A model generated the notes under the pieces. The model was not told the DNA's origin. It did no database searches and worked only from the letters and a program-made list of their open reading frames with translations. A stretch of 64,000 bases of DNA, taken from positions 1 to 64,000 of the forward strand of contig NZ_JAMXMB010000039.1 of NCBI RefSeq assembly GCF_024055635.1, in the 5' to 3' direction. Made by a program: the position numbers and the translations under genes. Positions 16,777 to 25,252 of the stretch are shown here, one piece after another. This DNA comes from Microbacterium yannicii. Its GTDB lineage: Bacteria > Actinomycetota > Actinomycetes > Actinomycetales > Microbacteriaceae. Every line of letters starts with the position of its first letter. The first letter of the stretch is position 1.

Positions 16777-16814
16777 CAAGCCCCCTCCGCCGGGCGGCCC
16801 CGCCGCCGTACCGT
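16777..16814 (+). promoter_or_regulatory. CAAGCCC...TACCGT promoter-like region
   Basis: CAAGCCC (16777-16783) is followed after 25 bases by TACCGT (16809-16814), upstream of the small acidic gene at 16838. The same CAAnCCC-(24/25)-box arrangement is seen at 27292 and 47181. Confidence 0.45.
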
Positions 16815-16837
16815 CGTGGCAGCGAAGGGAGAACGCC

Positions 16838-17056
16838 ATGACCACCCAGAACCCGTACCCCGGACCGATCGACGACGACGACGATCCGATGCGCGACGAC
16901 ACCGCCGACGACTCCGACGGCATCCTCGACCCGATCCTCGGCGGCGACGACGACCGGCCCCTCGATCCCGACCTGGACGACGATCAGATCGACAGCGCGG
17001 CTGCCGACGAACGGGCGGCGACCGAGGGAACCCTCGACGTCGACGATCGCCCGTGA
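16838..17056 (+). CDS. Small acidic protein of unknown function
   Basis: The protein is 72 residues and extremely rich in Asp (runs such as DDDDD), with Pro and Ala and almost no hydrophobic core. It is probably disordered. GAAGGGAG lies seven bases before the ATG at 16838, and coding is supported by the strong ribosome-binding site. No family is recognisable. The promoter-like region resembles those of two other genes in this window, including the hydrophilic protein at 27352, suggesting common control, perhaps in stress. Confidence 0.7.
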   Translation: MTTQNPYPGPIDDDDDPMRDDTADDSDGILDPILGGDDDRPLDPDLDDDQIDSAAADERAATEGTLDVDDRP

Positions 17057-17108
17057 GACCGGGCGCCGGCCGGGAACCGGCGGACCGGAACAGGGCCAGG
17101 ATGGAGTC

Positions 17109-17942
17109 ATGAACGCGATCCCCACCGTGATCCTGAACGACGGCGCCTGGTTCCCCGAACTCGGGCTCGGCACCTACAACCTGCGCGGCGAGGAGGGCAT
17201 CGAGGCGATCGTCGCCGCGATCGAGTTCGGTTATCGCCTCATCGACACCGCCGTGAACTACGAGAACGAGCGCGAGGTCGGCGAGGCCGTCCGCCGCAGC
17301 GGCGTCGACCGGGACAAGCTCCTCGTCACCTCGAAGATCCCGGGGCGCCACCACGGCCGCCAGGAGGCGATCGACAGCATCAAGGGATCGCTGGACGTGT
17401 TGGGCCTCAAGCGCATCGACCTGCACCTGATCCACTGGCCCAACCCGAGCGTCGGCCGGTACCTCGAGACCTGGCGCGGCATGATCGATGCCCGCGACCA
17501 GGGCCTCGTCCGGTCGATCGGCGTCTCGAACTTCACGGAGGACCAGCTCACGGAGCTGATCGAGGAGACCGGTGTCGCGCCCGCGGTGAACCAGGTGGAA
17601 CTGCACCCGTACTTCCCACAGGAGGCACTGCGCGCGTTCCACCGGACCCACGGCATCCGCACGGAGAGCTGGAGTCCCCTCGCCCGCCGCAGCGAGCTGC
17701 TGACCGAGCAGATCATCCAAGAGTTGGCGACCGTCCACGACGTGACGCCGACGCAGGTGGTGCTGCGCTGGCACACGCAGCTCGGCAGCACACCGATCCC
17801 GAAATCGGCCGACCCCGACCGTCAGCGCGAGAACGCCGACGTGTTCGGCTTCACTCTCACGGACGAGCAGGTCGCCGCCATCAGCGCCCTCGAGCGCGGG
17901 CGGTTGTGGGACGGGGATCCGCGCACGCACGAAGAGATGTGA
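17109..17942 (+). CDS. Aldo/keto reductase (2,5-diketo-D-gluconate reductase type)
   Basis: The protein has 277 residues, the usual length of AKR5-like enzymes. The catalytic tetrad is visible: Asp and Tyr in LIDTAVNYENE, Lys in VTSKIPG, His in LIHWP. IPKSADPDR near the C-terminus is the NADPH-binding IPKS motif. It would reduce aldehydes or ketones with NADPH. GGAG and a CAGGAT box lie just before the ATG at 17109. It is a single gene; a large hairpin follows it, facing the convergent NmrA-like gene. The physiological substrate is unknown. Confidence 0.93.
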   Translation: MNAIPTVILNDGAWFPELGLGTYNLRGEEGIEAIVAAIEFGYRLIDTAVNYENEREVGEAVRRSGVDRDKLLVTSKIPGRHHGRQEAIDSIKGSLDVLGLKRIDLHLIHWPNPSVGRYLETWRGMIDARDQGLVRSIGVSNFTEDQLTELIEETGVAPAVNQVELHPYFPQEALRAFHRTHGIRTESWSPLARRSELLTEQIIQELATVHDVTPTQVVLRWHTQLGSTPIPKSADPDRQRENADVFGFTLTDEQVAAISALERGRLWDGDPRTHEEM

Positions 17943-17947
17943 TCGAC

Positions 17948-17998
17948 GGATGCCGCGGTCCGGCGCCTGCGTCCGCGGCGTGCCGGCACGCGGCATCC
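17948..17998. terminator. Hairpin between convergent AKR and NmrA-like genes
   Basis: GGATGCCGCG (17948-17957) pairs with CGCGGCATCC (17989-17998) around a 31-base GC-rich loop that can itself fold (GCCGGC). It lies just after the AKR stop codon, between facing gene ends. Confidence 0.55.
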
Positions 17999-18029
17999 GA
18001 ATCCCGATGGGGTATGCGTGTGCGGCAGC

Positions 18030-18776
18030 TCAGGCGTCGGGGAGGGCCGCGAGCCATTCGCCGAAGGTCTGCGTGCCACGCAGCGCGTCGGTGCGAGGCA
18101 GCAGCGATCCCGAGCGGAAGGCGCGGCCCAGCGTGCCGGGCGCGTCGATCACGGCGAGGGGCCCGTGGTACCCGATGGCCCGGGCATAACGCTGCACCAT
18201 GTCGGCCAGGCTCTCCTCCTGCGGTCCGCCGAGGTCGACCGCCCGCGCCGACGGCCCGTGCTCCGCGAGATCGACCAGACGTGCAGCGACCTCATGCACG
18301 GCGACGGGCTGCACGCGACCGGTGCGGGCGACGTGGGCGCCGGCATGGGTGCGGTGGAACATCATCGCCGCGTACTCGTGGAACTGCGTGGTCCGCTGGA
18401 TCGTCCAGGGGACGCCGCCCGCGGCGACGAGCCGTTCCTGCGCCAGTTTCCCCGCGTAGTAGCCGTCGGGCGCGGCCTCCGCGCCGACGATCGTCAGCGC
18501 GAGGTGGTGGCGCACCCCAGCTGTGCGCTCTGCCGCGAGCAGGTTGGTCGTCGCCCCGGCGAAGAAGCTCACCGACTCGGCCGGTTTCGCGGTCACCACG
18601 TTCGAGACATCGATGACGGCATCGACGCCGTCGAGCGTGCCCGCGAGACCCGCTCCGCTCTGCAGATCGACGCCGGTCCGCCGCGAGAGCACGATGACCT
18701 CATGGCCGCGCTCCTTCGCGATCGCAGCCACGTGCGTGCCCGTCATCCCCGTCCCGCCGGCGATCGCCAGTCTCAC
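18030..18776 (-). CDS. NmrA/NAD(P)-binding oxidoreductase-like protein, paralogue 1
   Basis: The protein is 248 residues. The N-terminal GGTGMTGTHV is an atypical-SDR Rossmann motif and YYAGKLAQE carries the YxxxK pair; the C-terminal half has PVAVHEVAARLVDLAE, typical of NmrA-like proteins. It may be a redox sensor or reductase. The start is GTG at 18776, fixed by AGGAGG eight bases upstream. It is about half identical by eye to the next gene (18986-19729) on the same strand, so the two arose by tandem duplication. A TACCCT box (18824-18829) and two long palindromes (18864-18916) lie upstream, so it has its own regulated promoter. Confidence 0.85.
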   Translation of the reverse strand: MRLAIAGGTGMTGTHVAAIAKERGHEVIVLSRRTGVDLQSGAGLAGTLDGVDAVIDVSNVVTAKPAESVSFFAGATTNLLAAERTAGVRHHLALTIVGAEAAPDGYYAGKLAQERLVAAGGVPWTIQRTTQFHEYAAMMFHRTHAGAHVARTGRVQPVAVHEVAARLVDLAEHGPSARAVDLGGPQEESLADMVQRYARAIGYHGPLAVIDAPGTLGRAFRSGSLLPRTDALRGTQTFGEWLAALPDA

Positions 18777-18863
18777 GAATCCTCCTGCGTGCGTCGACAC
18801 GGTCTGCCGGCCGACCCGCGACCAGGGTAGCGGCAGCTCAGCGGTCGGTCGCTCGGTGTGTGA

Positions 18864-18916
18864 CATGAGCGGCTCATGCCCGCTCGGGGGACAGTTCGCC
18901 CACGAGCCGCTCGTGG
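18864..18916. promoter_or_regulatory. Two matching palindromes, CAyGAGCnGCTCrTG
   Basis: CATGAGC-G-GCTCATG (18864-18878) and CACGAGC-C-GCTCGTG (18901-18915, extended by one pair to 18900-18916) are 7-1-7 perfect palindromes 37 bases apart. They lie about 50 and 90 bases upstream of the inferred transcription start of paralogue 1. Two copies of one symmetric motif point to a specific regulator. Confidence 0.65.
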
Positions 18917-18985
18917 ACGTCGAGCGTGGAGCGCACCGTCTCCGATGGCGCAGAGGATGCGGTGCGGCCCCGCGAGACGTCCGTG

Positions 18986-19729
18986 TCAGGCGAGTTCGCG
19001 CAGCCAGTCCGAGAAGGTCTGGGTGGCGAGGACGGCGCCGGGGGCCGGCAGTGCGAGGCCGGCGCGCATCGCCTTCATCTGAGCGCCCGGCAGGCTGACG
19101 GAGGGGATCCATCCGCGGTGCCCGGTGTGACGGGCGAACGCCTTCACCATCTCGTCCATGGCCTCTTCGCGCGGCCCGGCGAGGTCGGGAACGCGGCCCT
19201 GCGGCGCTCCGGCGGCGAGAGTCGCCAGATGCCTGCCGACGTCGCGAGCGGCGACCGGCTGCACGCGTGCCCGCGGAGCGACGTGCAGCGGGCCGAGCTT
19301 CGCCCTGTCGAACAGCTGCCCCGCGAACTCGTGGAACTGCGTGGCCCGGAGGATGGTCCACGGCACCGCGGCCGTTTCGACCACGCGCTCCTGCGCCAGC
19401 TTGCCGGCGTAGTAGTCGTACGGCATCCGATCGATCCCGACGATCGACAGCAGCAGCACATGCCGGACTCCTGCCCGAGCCGCCGCCGCCACGAGATTGC
19501 CGGTCGCCGTCTCGAAGAAGCCGATGGCGGCGCCGGCCGACAACGTCGAGATATTGGCGGTGTCGACCACCGCGTCGACCCCGTCGAGCGCGGCGTCGAG
19601 CCCCGCCCCGGTCGTGAGGTCGACGCCGGTACGGCGACTCAGCGCGACAGCGTCGTGTCCCTCCGCGCGGAGGGCCTCCACGGTTCGGCTCCCGACCACA
19701 CCGGTGCCTCCGGCCACAGCGATCCTCAT
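18986..19729 (-). CDS. NmrA/NAD(P)-binding oxidoreductase-like protein, paralogue 2
   Basis: The protein is 247 residues with the same layout as its neighbour: GGTGVVGSRTVEAL at the N-terminus, SRRTGVDLTTGAGL, YYAGKLAQE and PVAARDVGRHLATLA. GGAAGGAG precedes the ATG at 19729. It is divergent from the S9 peptidase gene. It is separated from paralogue 1 by about 210 bases that hold the operator pair, so the two copies are separately transcribed. Both copies keep the nucleotide-binding and YxxxK motifs, so neither looks decayed. The cellular role is unknown. Confidence 0.85.
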   Translation of the reverse strand: MRIAVAGGTGVVGSRTVEALRAEGHDAVALSRRTGVDLTTGAGLDAALDGVDAVVDTANISTLSAGAAIGFFETATGNLVAAAARAGVRHVLLLSIVGIDRMPYDYYAGKLAQERVVETAAVPWTILRATQFHEFAGQLFDRAKLGPLHVAPRARVQPVAARDVGRHLATLAAGAPQGRVPDLAGPREEAMDEMVKAFARHTGHRGWIPSVSLPGAQMKAMRAGLALPAPGAVLATQTFSDWLRELA

Positions 19730-19822
19730 CGTCGCACTCCTTCCGTCGATGCCTCCATGATGCGCATGATCGACCCGCTCAGCCAATGGCAGCGAGGGAC
19801 GCCCCGCGGCTGAGGGGTCGGT

Positions 19823-19834
19823 TAGCGTGGAGCC
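19823..19834 (+). promoter_or_regulatory. -10 box of the S9 peptidase gene (leaderless)
   Basis: TAGCGT at 19823-19828 is six bases before the ATG at 19835. Confidence 0.6.
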
Positions 19835-21976
19835 ATGGCGACTCCCTCCGACTCCACGCCCTTCGATTCGCTGGCCGACTACATCGCCCTTCCTCGTGTC
19901 GAGGCCCTCGCCCTCTCGCGCGACGGGCAGACCGCCGTGCTCACGGTGGCGGCGCTCAAGAAGGACGGGACGGGGTACGAGCGCGCGCTCTGGGCCGTGG
20001 CGGCCGACGGCGGCGGCGCGCCGCGACGGCTGACGCGTTCGGCCAAGGGCGAGGCGGGTGCGGCGTTCACCGCGAGCGGCGACATCCTGTTCGTGTCGGC
20101 GCGTCCCGACTCCGAAGGCGACGCCGACGACGAGTCCGGTCAGCTGTGGCTGCTGCCGGCAGCCGGTGGCGAAGCCCGCCCCGTGACGCGGCTCGCGGGT
20201 GGGGTCGACGGCATCGCTGCGACCGCGGAGGCTGCCGACCGCCTCGTGATCTCGGCATCCCTCCTGCCCGGCGCCGACACGCTCGAGAGTGAGGCGTCCC
20301 TCCGTGCGAAGCGCAAGGAGAAGAAGGTCTCGGCCATCCTGCATGACACCTATCCGGTGCGCTTCTGGGATCACGACCTCGGTCCCGCCGAGCCGCATCT
20401 GCTGGCGATCGACGTCGACGCGCTCGAAGACACGATCGCCGCCGCGGTCGCGGAGGCAGCGGCTGCGGAGGACGAGCAGAAGACCGAGGCCGCATCCGGC
20501 GCCGACGCCTCGGCACCTGCCGCGGAGGAGAAGCCCTACCCCGCCACACTGCCCCGCCCGCGCGATCTCACCCCGAAGCCCGGGCGCTCGGCCGACCACG
20601 CCGACGCGGCCCTCACCCCGGACGGCACCACGCTGATCGCGTCGATCGAGCACCGCGAGCAGCGGGCCGGCCGGCAGGTGCTCGTCGCGATCGACGCGGC
20701 CACCGGCGAGCGCACGACCCTCTTCGACGAGGTCGACGTCGATTACGAGATGCCCGCCGTCAGCCACGACGGCACGCGCATCGCGTATCTCCGCACCGTC
20801 AAGAGCACCCCGGCCGCCCCCACCGACTACGAGGTGTGGGTGGCGGATGTCGACGGCTCCGGCGCCCGGCGGATCGCCGAAGAATGGGACCACTGGGCGT
20901 CATCGTTCGTCTTCGCCGCCGACGACGCCGCCCTCATCGCCACAGCCGACCACGACGGCCGCGGACCGGTGTTCCGCCTGCCGCTGGAGGGCGGTGCCCC
21001 CGAGCGCCTCACCGAGGACGACTTCGCGTACTCCCACGTGCTGGTCGACCGCACCACCGGCGACCTCGTCGCCCTGCGCTCCTCGTGGGTGGTCCCGCCG
21101 CATCCCGTCCGCATCTCGGTCGACGGCACGGTCACCCCGCTCGCGACGCCCGCGACGACTCCTCGGGCACCCGGCTCGATGACCGACGTCGACACCACGA
21201 CAGAGGACGGCGCCCGCGTGCGGGGATGGCTGCTGCTGCCCGACGGCGCGTCGGCCGAGGCACCGGCCCCGCTGCTGCTGTGGATCCACGGCGGACCGCT
21301 CAACAGCTGGAACGCCTGGAGCTGGCGCTGGGCGCCGCTGCTCGCGGTCGCCCGAGGCTACGCGGTGCTGCTGCCCGACCCGGCGCTGTCGACCGGCTAC
21401 GGCCTCGACTTCATCGCTCGCGGCTGGAACAGCTGGGGCCATAAGCCCTACACCGACCTGCTAGCCATCACCGACGCCGTCGAGGCGCGCGACGACATCG
21501 ACCAGACGCGCACGGCGGCCCTGGGCGGCTCGTTCGGCGGCTACATGGCGAACTGGGTCGCGGGCCACACCGACCGCTTCCGCGCCATCGTGACGCACGC
21601 GAGCCTGTGGGCGCTCGACCAGTTCGCCGGCACCACCGACAGCTCGGAGTACTGGCAGCGCATCTTCACGCCCGAGGCGATGGCCGAGCACTCGCCGCAC
21701 CAGTTCGTGCGCGACATCCGCACACCCCTCCTCGTCGTGCACGGCGACAAGGACTACCGGGTGCCGATCGGCGAGGGCCTGCGGCTGTGGTCGGAGCTGG
21801 CCGAGCACCACGCCGACGCGGACGGACGGATGCCGCACCGCTTCCTGTACTTCCCCGACGAGAACCACTGGGTGCTGAAGCCCCAGCACGCCGTGATCTG
21901 GTACGAGACCGTGTTCGCCTTCCTCGCCGAGCACCTGCGGGGCGAGGAGTTCCAGCGGCCCGAGCTGCTCGGCTGA
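19835..21976 (+). CDS. S9-family (prolyl oligopeptidase-like) peptidase
   Basis: The protein has 713 residues: an N-terminal beta-propeller region (to about 430) and a C-terminal alpha/beta-hydrolase domain. The nucleophile Ser is in GGSFGGYMANW, the Asp in HGDKDYRVP, and the His in DENHWVL. It would cleave short peptides, probably in the cytoplasm because there is no signal peptide. Residues about 200-235 are an Ala/Glu-rich insert likely to be a flexible loop in the propeller. The gene is alone, divergent from an NmrA-like gene and leaderless by its upstream box. Substrate range (acylaminoacyl peptidase or dipeptidyl peptidase type) is not clear. Confidence 0.94.
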   Translation: MATPSDSTPFDSLADYIALPRVEALALSRDGQTAVLTVAALKKDGTGYERALWAVAADGGGAPRRLTRSAKGEAGAAFTASGDILFVSARPDSEGDADDESGQLWLLPAAGGEARPVTRLAGGVDGIAATAEAADRLVISASLLPGADTLESEASLRAKRKEKKVSAILHDTYPVRFWDHDLGPAEPHLLAIDVDALEDTIAAAVAEAAAAEDEQKTEAASGADASAPAAEEKPYPATLPRPRDLTPKPGRSADHADAALTPDGTTLIASIEHREQRAGRQVLVAIDAATGERTTLFDEVDVDYEMPAVSHDGTRIAYLRTVKSTPAAPTDYEVWVADVDGSGARRIAEEWDHWASSFVFAADDAALIATADHDGRGPVFRLPLEGGAPERLTEDDFAYSHVLVDRTTGDLVALRSSWVVPPHPVRISVDGTVTPLATPATTPRAPGSMTDVDTTTEDGARVRGWLLLPDGASAEAPAPLLLWIHGGPLNSWNAWSWRWAPLLAVARGYAVLLPDPALSTGYGLDFIARGWNSWGHKPYTDLLAITDAVEARDDIDQTRTAALGGSFGGYMANWVAGHTDRFRAIVTHASLWALDQFAGTTDSSEYWQRIFTPEAMAEHSPHQFVRDIRTPLLVVHGDKDYRVPIGEGLRLWSELAEHHADADGRMPHRFLYFPDENHWVLKPQHAVIWYETVFAFLAEHLRGEEFQRPELLG

Positions 21977-22010
21977 ACCTCGCCGTCGACCGACGGGTCC
22001 GGCGCGCGGC

Positions 22011-22196
22011 TCAGGACGCGTGCCGGACTTCGCAGTCGCTCCCGGGCGACAGGATCGCCTCGTGGCCGTCGTCGTAGCGGACCACCAGCAGCGGATTCTC
22101 GCCGCTGCCGCGGACCTCGATCACCTCGCCTGCGCGCTCCACCGCTCCCACGATGCGGCCGTGGATGACCACGCGGTCGCCGACACTCGCCTGCAT
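22011..22196 (-). CDS. DUF1918 domain protein
   Basis: The protein has 61 residues. It matches the DUF1918 pattern: GDRVVIHGRIVG near the start, then a stretch ending RYDDGHEAILSPGSD. The domain is a small beta-barrel common in actinobacteria; its function is not established. AGGAGGTGG just before the ATG at 22196 fixes the start, and the longer frame to 22238 is not needed. It stands at the end of a minus-strand group of small genes. Confidence 0.88.
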   Translation of the reverse strand: MQASVGDRVVIHGRIVGAVERAGEVIEVRGSGENPLLVVRYDDGHEAILSPGSDCEVRHAS

Positions 22197-22301
22197 GCGG
22201 ACCACCTCCTGGCGCTCACCATACGACGCCGCGGCCACGAGGGGTAGGGGCTCCGAGCGGCCGCCGTCGCGCGTCGGTTGCGCACGCTGGGCGCCGTCGC
22301 G

Positions 22302-22526
22302 TCAGAGCTGTGCGCCGTCGTCGTCGCGGTTCTCGAGGCCGACGCTGCGGCCGCGCCATGACTCGTAGGCCATCAGCCAGCCGATCGACACCGCGGCGGC
22401 GAGCACGATGCCCAGCAGCACGCTGCCCCAGATCAGTCCGAAGACGATCCCCAGCGTGAAGAGGAGGGCCGTACCGAGGGCCCAGCCGGAGTGCCCGCGG
22501 GTCCAGCCCTTGCGTGTCGTGGTCAT
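22302..22526 (-). CDS. Small two-segment membrane protein
   Basis: The protein has 74 residues with two hydrophobic segments (about residues 14-35 and 36-55), a basic N-terminus (TTTRKGWTRGH) and an acidic tail. It should be a small inner-membrane protein. No family is recognised. TAGGCT on the minus strand (22533-22538) is six bases before the ATG, so it has its own leaderless promoter. It faces away from the aldo/keto reductase gene at 22625. Confidence 0.78.
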   Translation of the reverse strand: MTTTRKGWTRGHSGWALGTALLFTLGIVFGLIWGSVLLGIVLAAAVSIGWLMAYESWRGRSVGLENRDDDGAQL

Positions 22527-22538
22527 GCCGAAAGCCTA
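22527..22538 (-). promoter_or_regulatory. -10 box of the small membrane-protein gene (leaderless)
   Basis: TAGGCT (22533-22538 on the minus strand) sits six bases upstream of the ATG at 22526. Confidence 0.6.
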
Positions 22539-22624
22539 GGGGTGCGTGAGGTGTCGCGGGGCGCTTCGGAAGGCGCTGCTCTCGCTAGGTTGGAATGCAC
22601 GACCTCGTACACGGAACGGAAGCC

Positions 22625-23542
22625 ATGACACTGAACGTCAGCCCGCTCACCCTCGGCACCTCCGGCCTCGGCCGCGACACCGCGCCCGGATCCCCGGAGG
22701 AGGACGCCGCCGTCGCCTTCGCGCAGCAGCTCTTCGCGAGCACGCACGCGTTCCTCGACACCTCGAACAACTACGCGGGTGGGCGCTCCGAGGCCGTCCT
22801 CGGCCGCGCGATCGCACGCATCGGGACGGATGCCGCCACCCGCGTCATCTCGAAGGTCGACGCCGAGCCCGAGACGGGGGCGTTCGACCGCGACCGCGTG
22901 CTGCGCTCGTTCGACGAGACCGTGACGCGTCTGGGCGTCGACCGGCTGCCGCTGCTGCACCTGCACGATCCATACACGGTGACCTTCGATGAGGCGATGG
23001 GCCGCGGCGGCGCTGTGGAAGGGCTCGTCGAACTGCGTGAGTCGGGCCGCGTCGATGCGATCGGCGTCGCCGCCGGGCCCATCGGGCTCATGGCGCGGTA
23101 CGTCGGCACGGGCGTGTTCGACGCGGTACTGATCCACAACCGCTTCACCGTGGTCGACAGCTCCGCCGCACCGGTGTTCGCCGACGCGCACGAACGCGGG
23201 ATGACGGTGTTCAACGCGGCCCCGTTCGGTGCCGGCATCCTCTCCACCGGCGCGAAGGAGGGTGCGATGTACGGCTACCGTCCTGCGACGCCTGAGCTCC
23301 AGGAATGGGTGTCGCGACTCGAGCGCGTGTGCGCGTCGTTCGGCGTGAGCCTGCCGGCGGTGGCACTGCACTACTCGCTGCGCTCGCCGCTCGTCGACTC
23401 GACCGTGGTCGGTCTGTCGTCCGCGCCTCGCCTCGACCAGCTCGACCAGCTCGAAGCGACACCGGTGCCCGAGGAGCTCTGGACCGAGCTCGAGTCCCTC
23501 GGTCCGGCGCCGTCGACCATCGACGACAGCGCCTACGCCTGA
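22625..23542 (+). CDS. Aldo/keto reductase (D-threo-aldose dehydrogenase type)
   Basis: The protein is about 305 residues. The fold and motifs follow the AKR superfamily: Asp and Tyr in FLDTSNNYAGG, Lys in VISKVD, His in LLHLHDPY. LTLGTSGLG at the start and the lack of IPKS-type ending resemble D-threo-aldose/L-fucose dehydrogenases. An ATG at 22595 is in frame but only three bases after a TAGGTT box (22586-22591), too close to be in the message; ACGGAAG before the ATG at 22625 supports this start. A strong hairpin follows the gene. The sugar or aldehyde substrate is unknown. Confidence 0.9.
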   Translation: MTLNVSPLTLGTSGLGRDTAPGSPEEDAAVAFAQQLFASTHAFLDTSNNYAGGRSEAVLGRAIARIGTDAATRVISKVDAEPETGAFDRDRVLRSFDETVTRLGVDRLPLLHLHDPYTVTFDEAMGRGGAVEGLVELRESGRVDAIGVAAGPIGLMARYVGTGVFDAVLIHNRFTVVDSSAAPVFADAHERGMTVFNAAPFGAGILSTGAKEGAMYGYRPATPELQEWVSRLERVCASFGVSLPAVALHYSLRSPLVDSTVVGLSSAPRLDQLDQLEATPVPEELWTELESLGPAPSTIDDSAYA

Positions 23543-23580
23543 GTGGCAGGCGTGGTGCGCGCCCCGGCGGGGCCCTGTTG

Positions 23581-23617
23581 GCGGCCGGGCGCCGGCGTGG
23601 CGCCGGACCCCGGCCGC
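23581..23617. terminator. Large GC hairpin between AKR and VOC genes
   Basis: The 17-base arms 23581-23597 and 23601-23617 pair apart from one two-base internal mismatch, closing on TGG. They sit between two facing gene ends. There is no T-run, so termination would depend on the hairpin alone. Confidence 0.65.
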
Positions 23618-23621
23618 GCGC

Positions 23622-24038
23622 TCAGGACTGCTGCGCGTTGACCGCGATCATCCAGTCGATGCCGTAGCGGTCGGTGAGCATGCCGAACCGTCCGCCCCAC
23701 GGGGGCGTGTCGAACGGCATCGTGACGCTGCCGCCGTCGGCGAGCTTGTCCCAGTACCCCTGCAGCGCGGCCTCGTCATCGCCGCTGACCGACACGGAGA
23801 TGCCGGCCGGCTTCTCGTAGGTCATGCCGCTGGGGGTGTCGGCCCCCATGAGCACGAACCCCTCGGGCGTCGTCAGTTGTGCGTGCATCACGAGGTCGTT
23901 CTCGGCGGGATCCTGGACCATCCCCTCGAACTGGCCGAACGTCGAGATGTCGAGCTCGCCGCCGAACACGCTCTGGTAGAAGGTCATCGCCGCGCGGGCG
24001 TCGTTCCGGAAGGACAGATAGGGGTTGAGGCTGGGCAT
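23622..24038 (-). CDS. VOC-family (PhnB-like) protein
   Basis: The protein is 138 residues. It has PYLSFRNDARAAMTFYQSVFGG at the start and PPWGGRFGMLTDRYGIDWM at the end, the repeat-module pattern of PhnB-like vicinal-oxygen-chelate proteins. These are usually dimeric and bind a metal or small ligand; many have no known reaction. AGGAG before the ATG at 24038 fixes the start. It is a single gene between an AKR and a glycosylase gene. Confidence 0.88.
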   Translation of the reverse strand: MPSLNPYLSFRNDARAAMTFYQSVFGGELDISTFGQFEGMVQDPAENDLVMHAQLTTPEGFVLMGADTPSGMTYEKPAGISVSVSGDDEAALQGYWDKLADGGSVTMPFDTPPWGGRFGMLTDRYGIDWMIAVNAQQS

Positions 24039-24190
24039 GTCGAACTCCTGAAGTGGATGATGGATGCCGCGCCCGGCCGCGTGGCGGGTCCCAGTGTGGC
24101 GGGGGCCTCCGACAGCCACAAGAACCCCGAGCGCAGCTTCCGGACCGACGGCGCCCTCGCGGCTGGGAGCCGGGCAGTCGGCCGCTCGGC

Positions 24191-25201
24191 TCAGCGGTCG
24201 CGGTGGTCTTCAGGGTGCAGGCGGGGTCCGCGACGGGGCTCGCGCACGCCGCTCGCGCCGATGAGCCGGATGACGCGCTGGCGCTGACCGGGCCAGTCGG
24301 CGAGGAGCCGCAGCATCCCGTCGTCGTCGACGCGGTGCCCGGTCAGGGCGTAGCCGACCTCGTGGGCGACGTGGTAGTCGCCGACGCTCACGGCGTCGGG
24401 GTCGCCGAGCGCCCGGATGCGGGTCTCGGCCGAGGTCCAGGGGCCGATGCCGTGCTGGCTGACGAGCACGCGATCGACGGCCTCGCCGTCCTCGGCGGCC
24501 AGCACAGTCCGCGTGATCGCGTCGCCGCGGCGCGCCGCGCGCACGACGGTCTGGGACTGCGGCGGCTCGAGCCCGGCGCGATGCCAGACCCAGGACGGCA
24601 CGTGCTGCCAGCCGTCGACGGTCGGAGGAGCGAACATGGGCGCCGGCGTCGGCCCGGGGGCTCGTTCGCCACACCACGTGACGACGCGGCGCCAGGCGCC
24701 GAACGCCTGCATGCCGGTGACCTTCTGCTCGAAGATCGCGCCGACGAGCGCGTCGAACACGAGACCGGTGCGCGACAGGCGCAGGCCGGGATTGCGGCGG
24801 TGCGCGTCGGCGATGAGCGGATGCCGTGTCGCGTCGAAGTCGGCGGGATCGTCGTCGGCGCCGCACAGGGCGGGCAGCTGCGAGAGGGCCCATTCGCGAC
24901 CAGGCCCCCACGCGGCGCCCCGGATCACGCCCGGATGGGTCTCGCGGATCGCGAGGGTGGCGATGCCCGCGGGCGTACGGCTCGCGCGCCAGATGACAGC
25001 TCCCGAGACGGTCATCGTCGGGTCGCCGGCGCCGCGTCGCTGATAGAGCACGGTGCGACGAAGGTCGAGCGGATGCCGCGGCCGGTACTCCGTCTCGAGC
25101 GGCCGGACCGGATCGGGGCGGGGGTCGCGGGCCGTGGCGGTCCGCTGGCCGAAGCGCTCGGCATCCCTCGTCCGAGGAATGCGCGAGAGCGAGGTGGTCA
25201 T
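24191..25201 (-). CDS. AlkA-like DNA-3-methyladenine glycosylase (HhH-GPD)
   Basis: The protein has 336 residues. The helix-hairpin-helix is in LVSQHGIGPWTSAETRIRALG and is followed by VSVGDYHV, whose Asp is the catalytic residue of AlkA-type glycosylases. It would remove alkylated bases in the cytoplasm as the first step of base-excision repair. The N-terminal ~60 residues are Arg/Pro-rich and unlike AlkA. The start at 25201 is supported by TAGGGT seven bases upstream (leaderless). It is not next to an ada-type regulator. Confidence 0.88.
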   Translation of the reverse strand: MTTSLSRIPRTRDAERFGQRTATARDPRPDPVRPLETEYRPRHPLDLRRTVLYQRRGAGDPTMTVSGAVIWRASRTPAGIATLAIRETHPGVIRGAAWGPGREWALSQLPALCGADDDPADFDATRHPLIADAHRRNPGLRLSRTGLVFDALVGAIFEQKVTGMQAFGAWRRVVTWCGERAPGPTPAPMFAPPTVDGWQHVPSWVWHRAGLEPPQSQTVVRAARRGDAITRTVLAAEDGEAVDRVLVSQHGIGPWTSAETRIRALGDPDAVSVGDYHVAHEVGYALTGHRVDDDGMLRLLADWPGQRQRVIRLIGASGVREPRRGPRLHPEDHRDR

Positions 25202-25214
25202 GCGGCCAACCCTA
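25202..25214 (-). promoter_or_regulatory. -10 box of the glycosylase gene (leaderless)
   Basis: TAGGGT (25209-25214, minus strand) is seven bases before the ATG at 25201. Confidence 0.5.
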
Positions 25215-25252
25215 CGCCCCGGTCTCCGACATCCGTGCCGGCGGGGCGGCGC

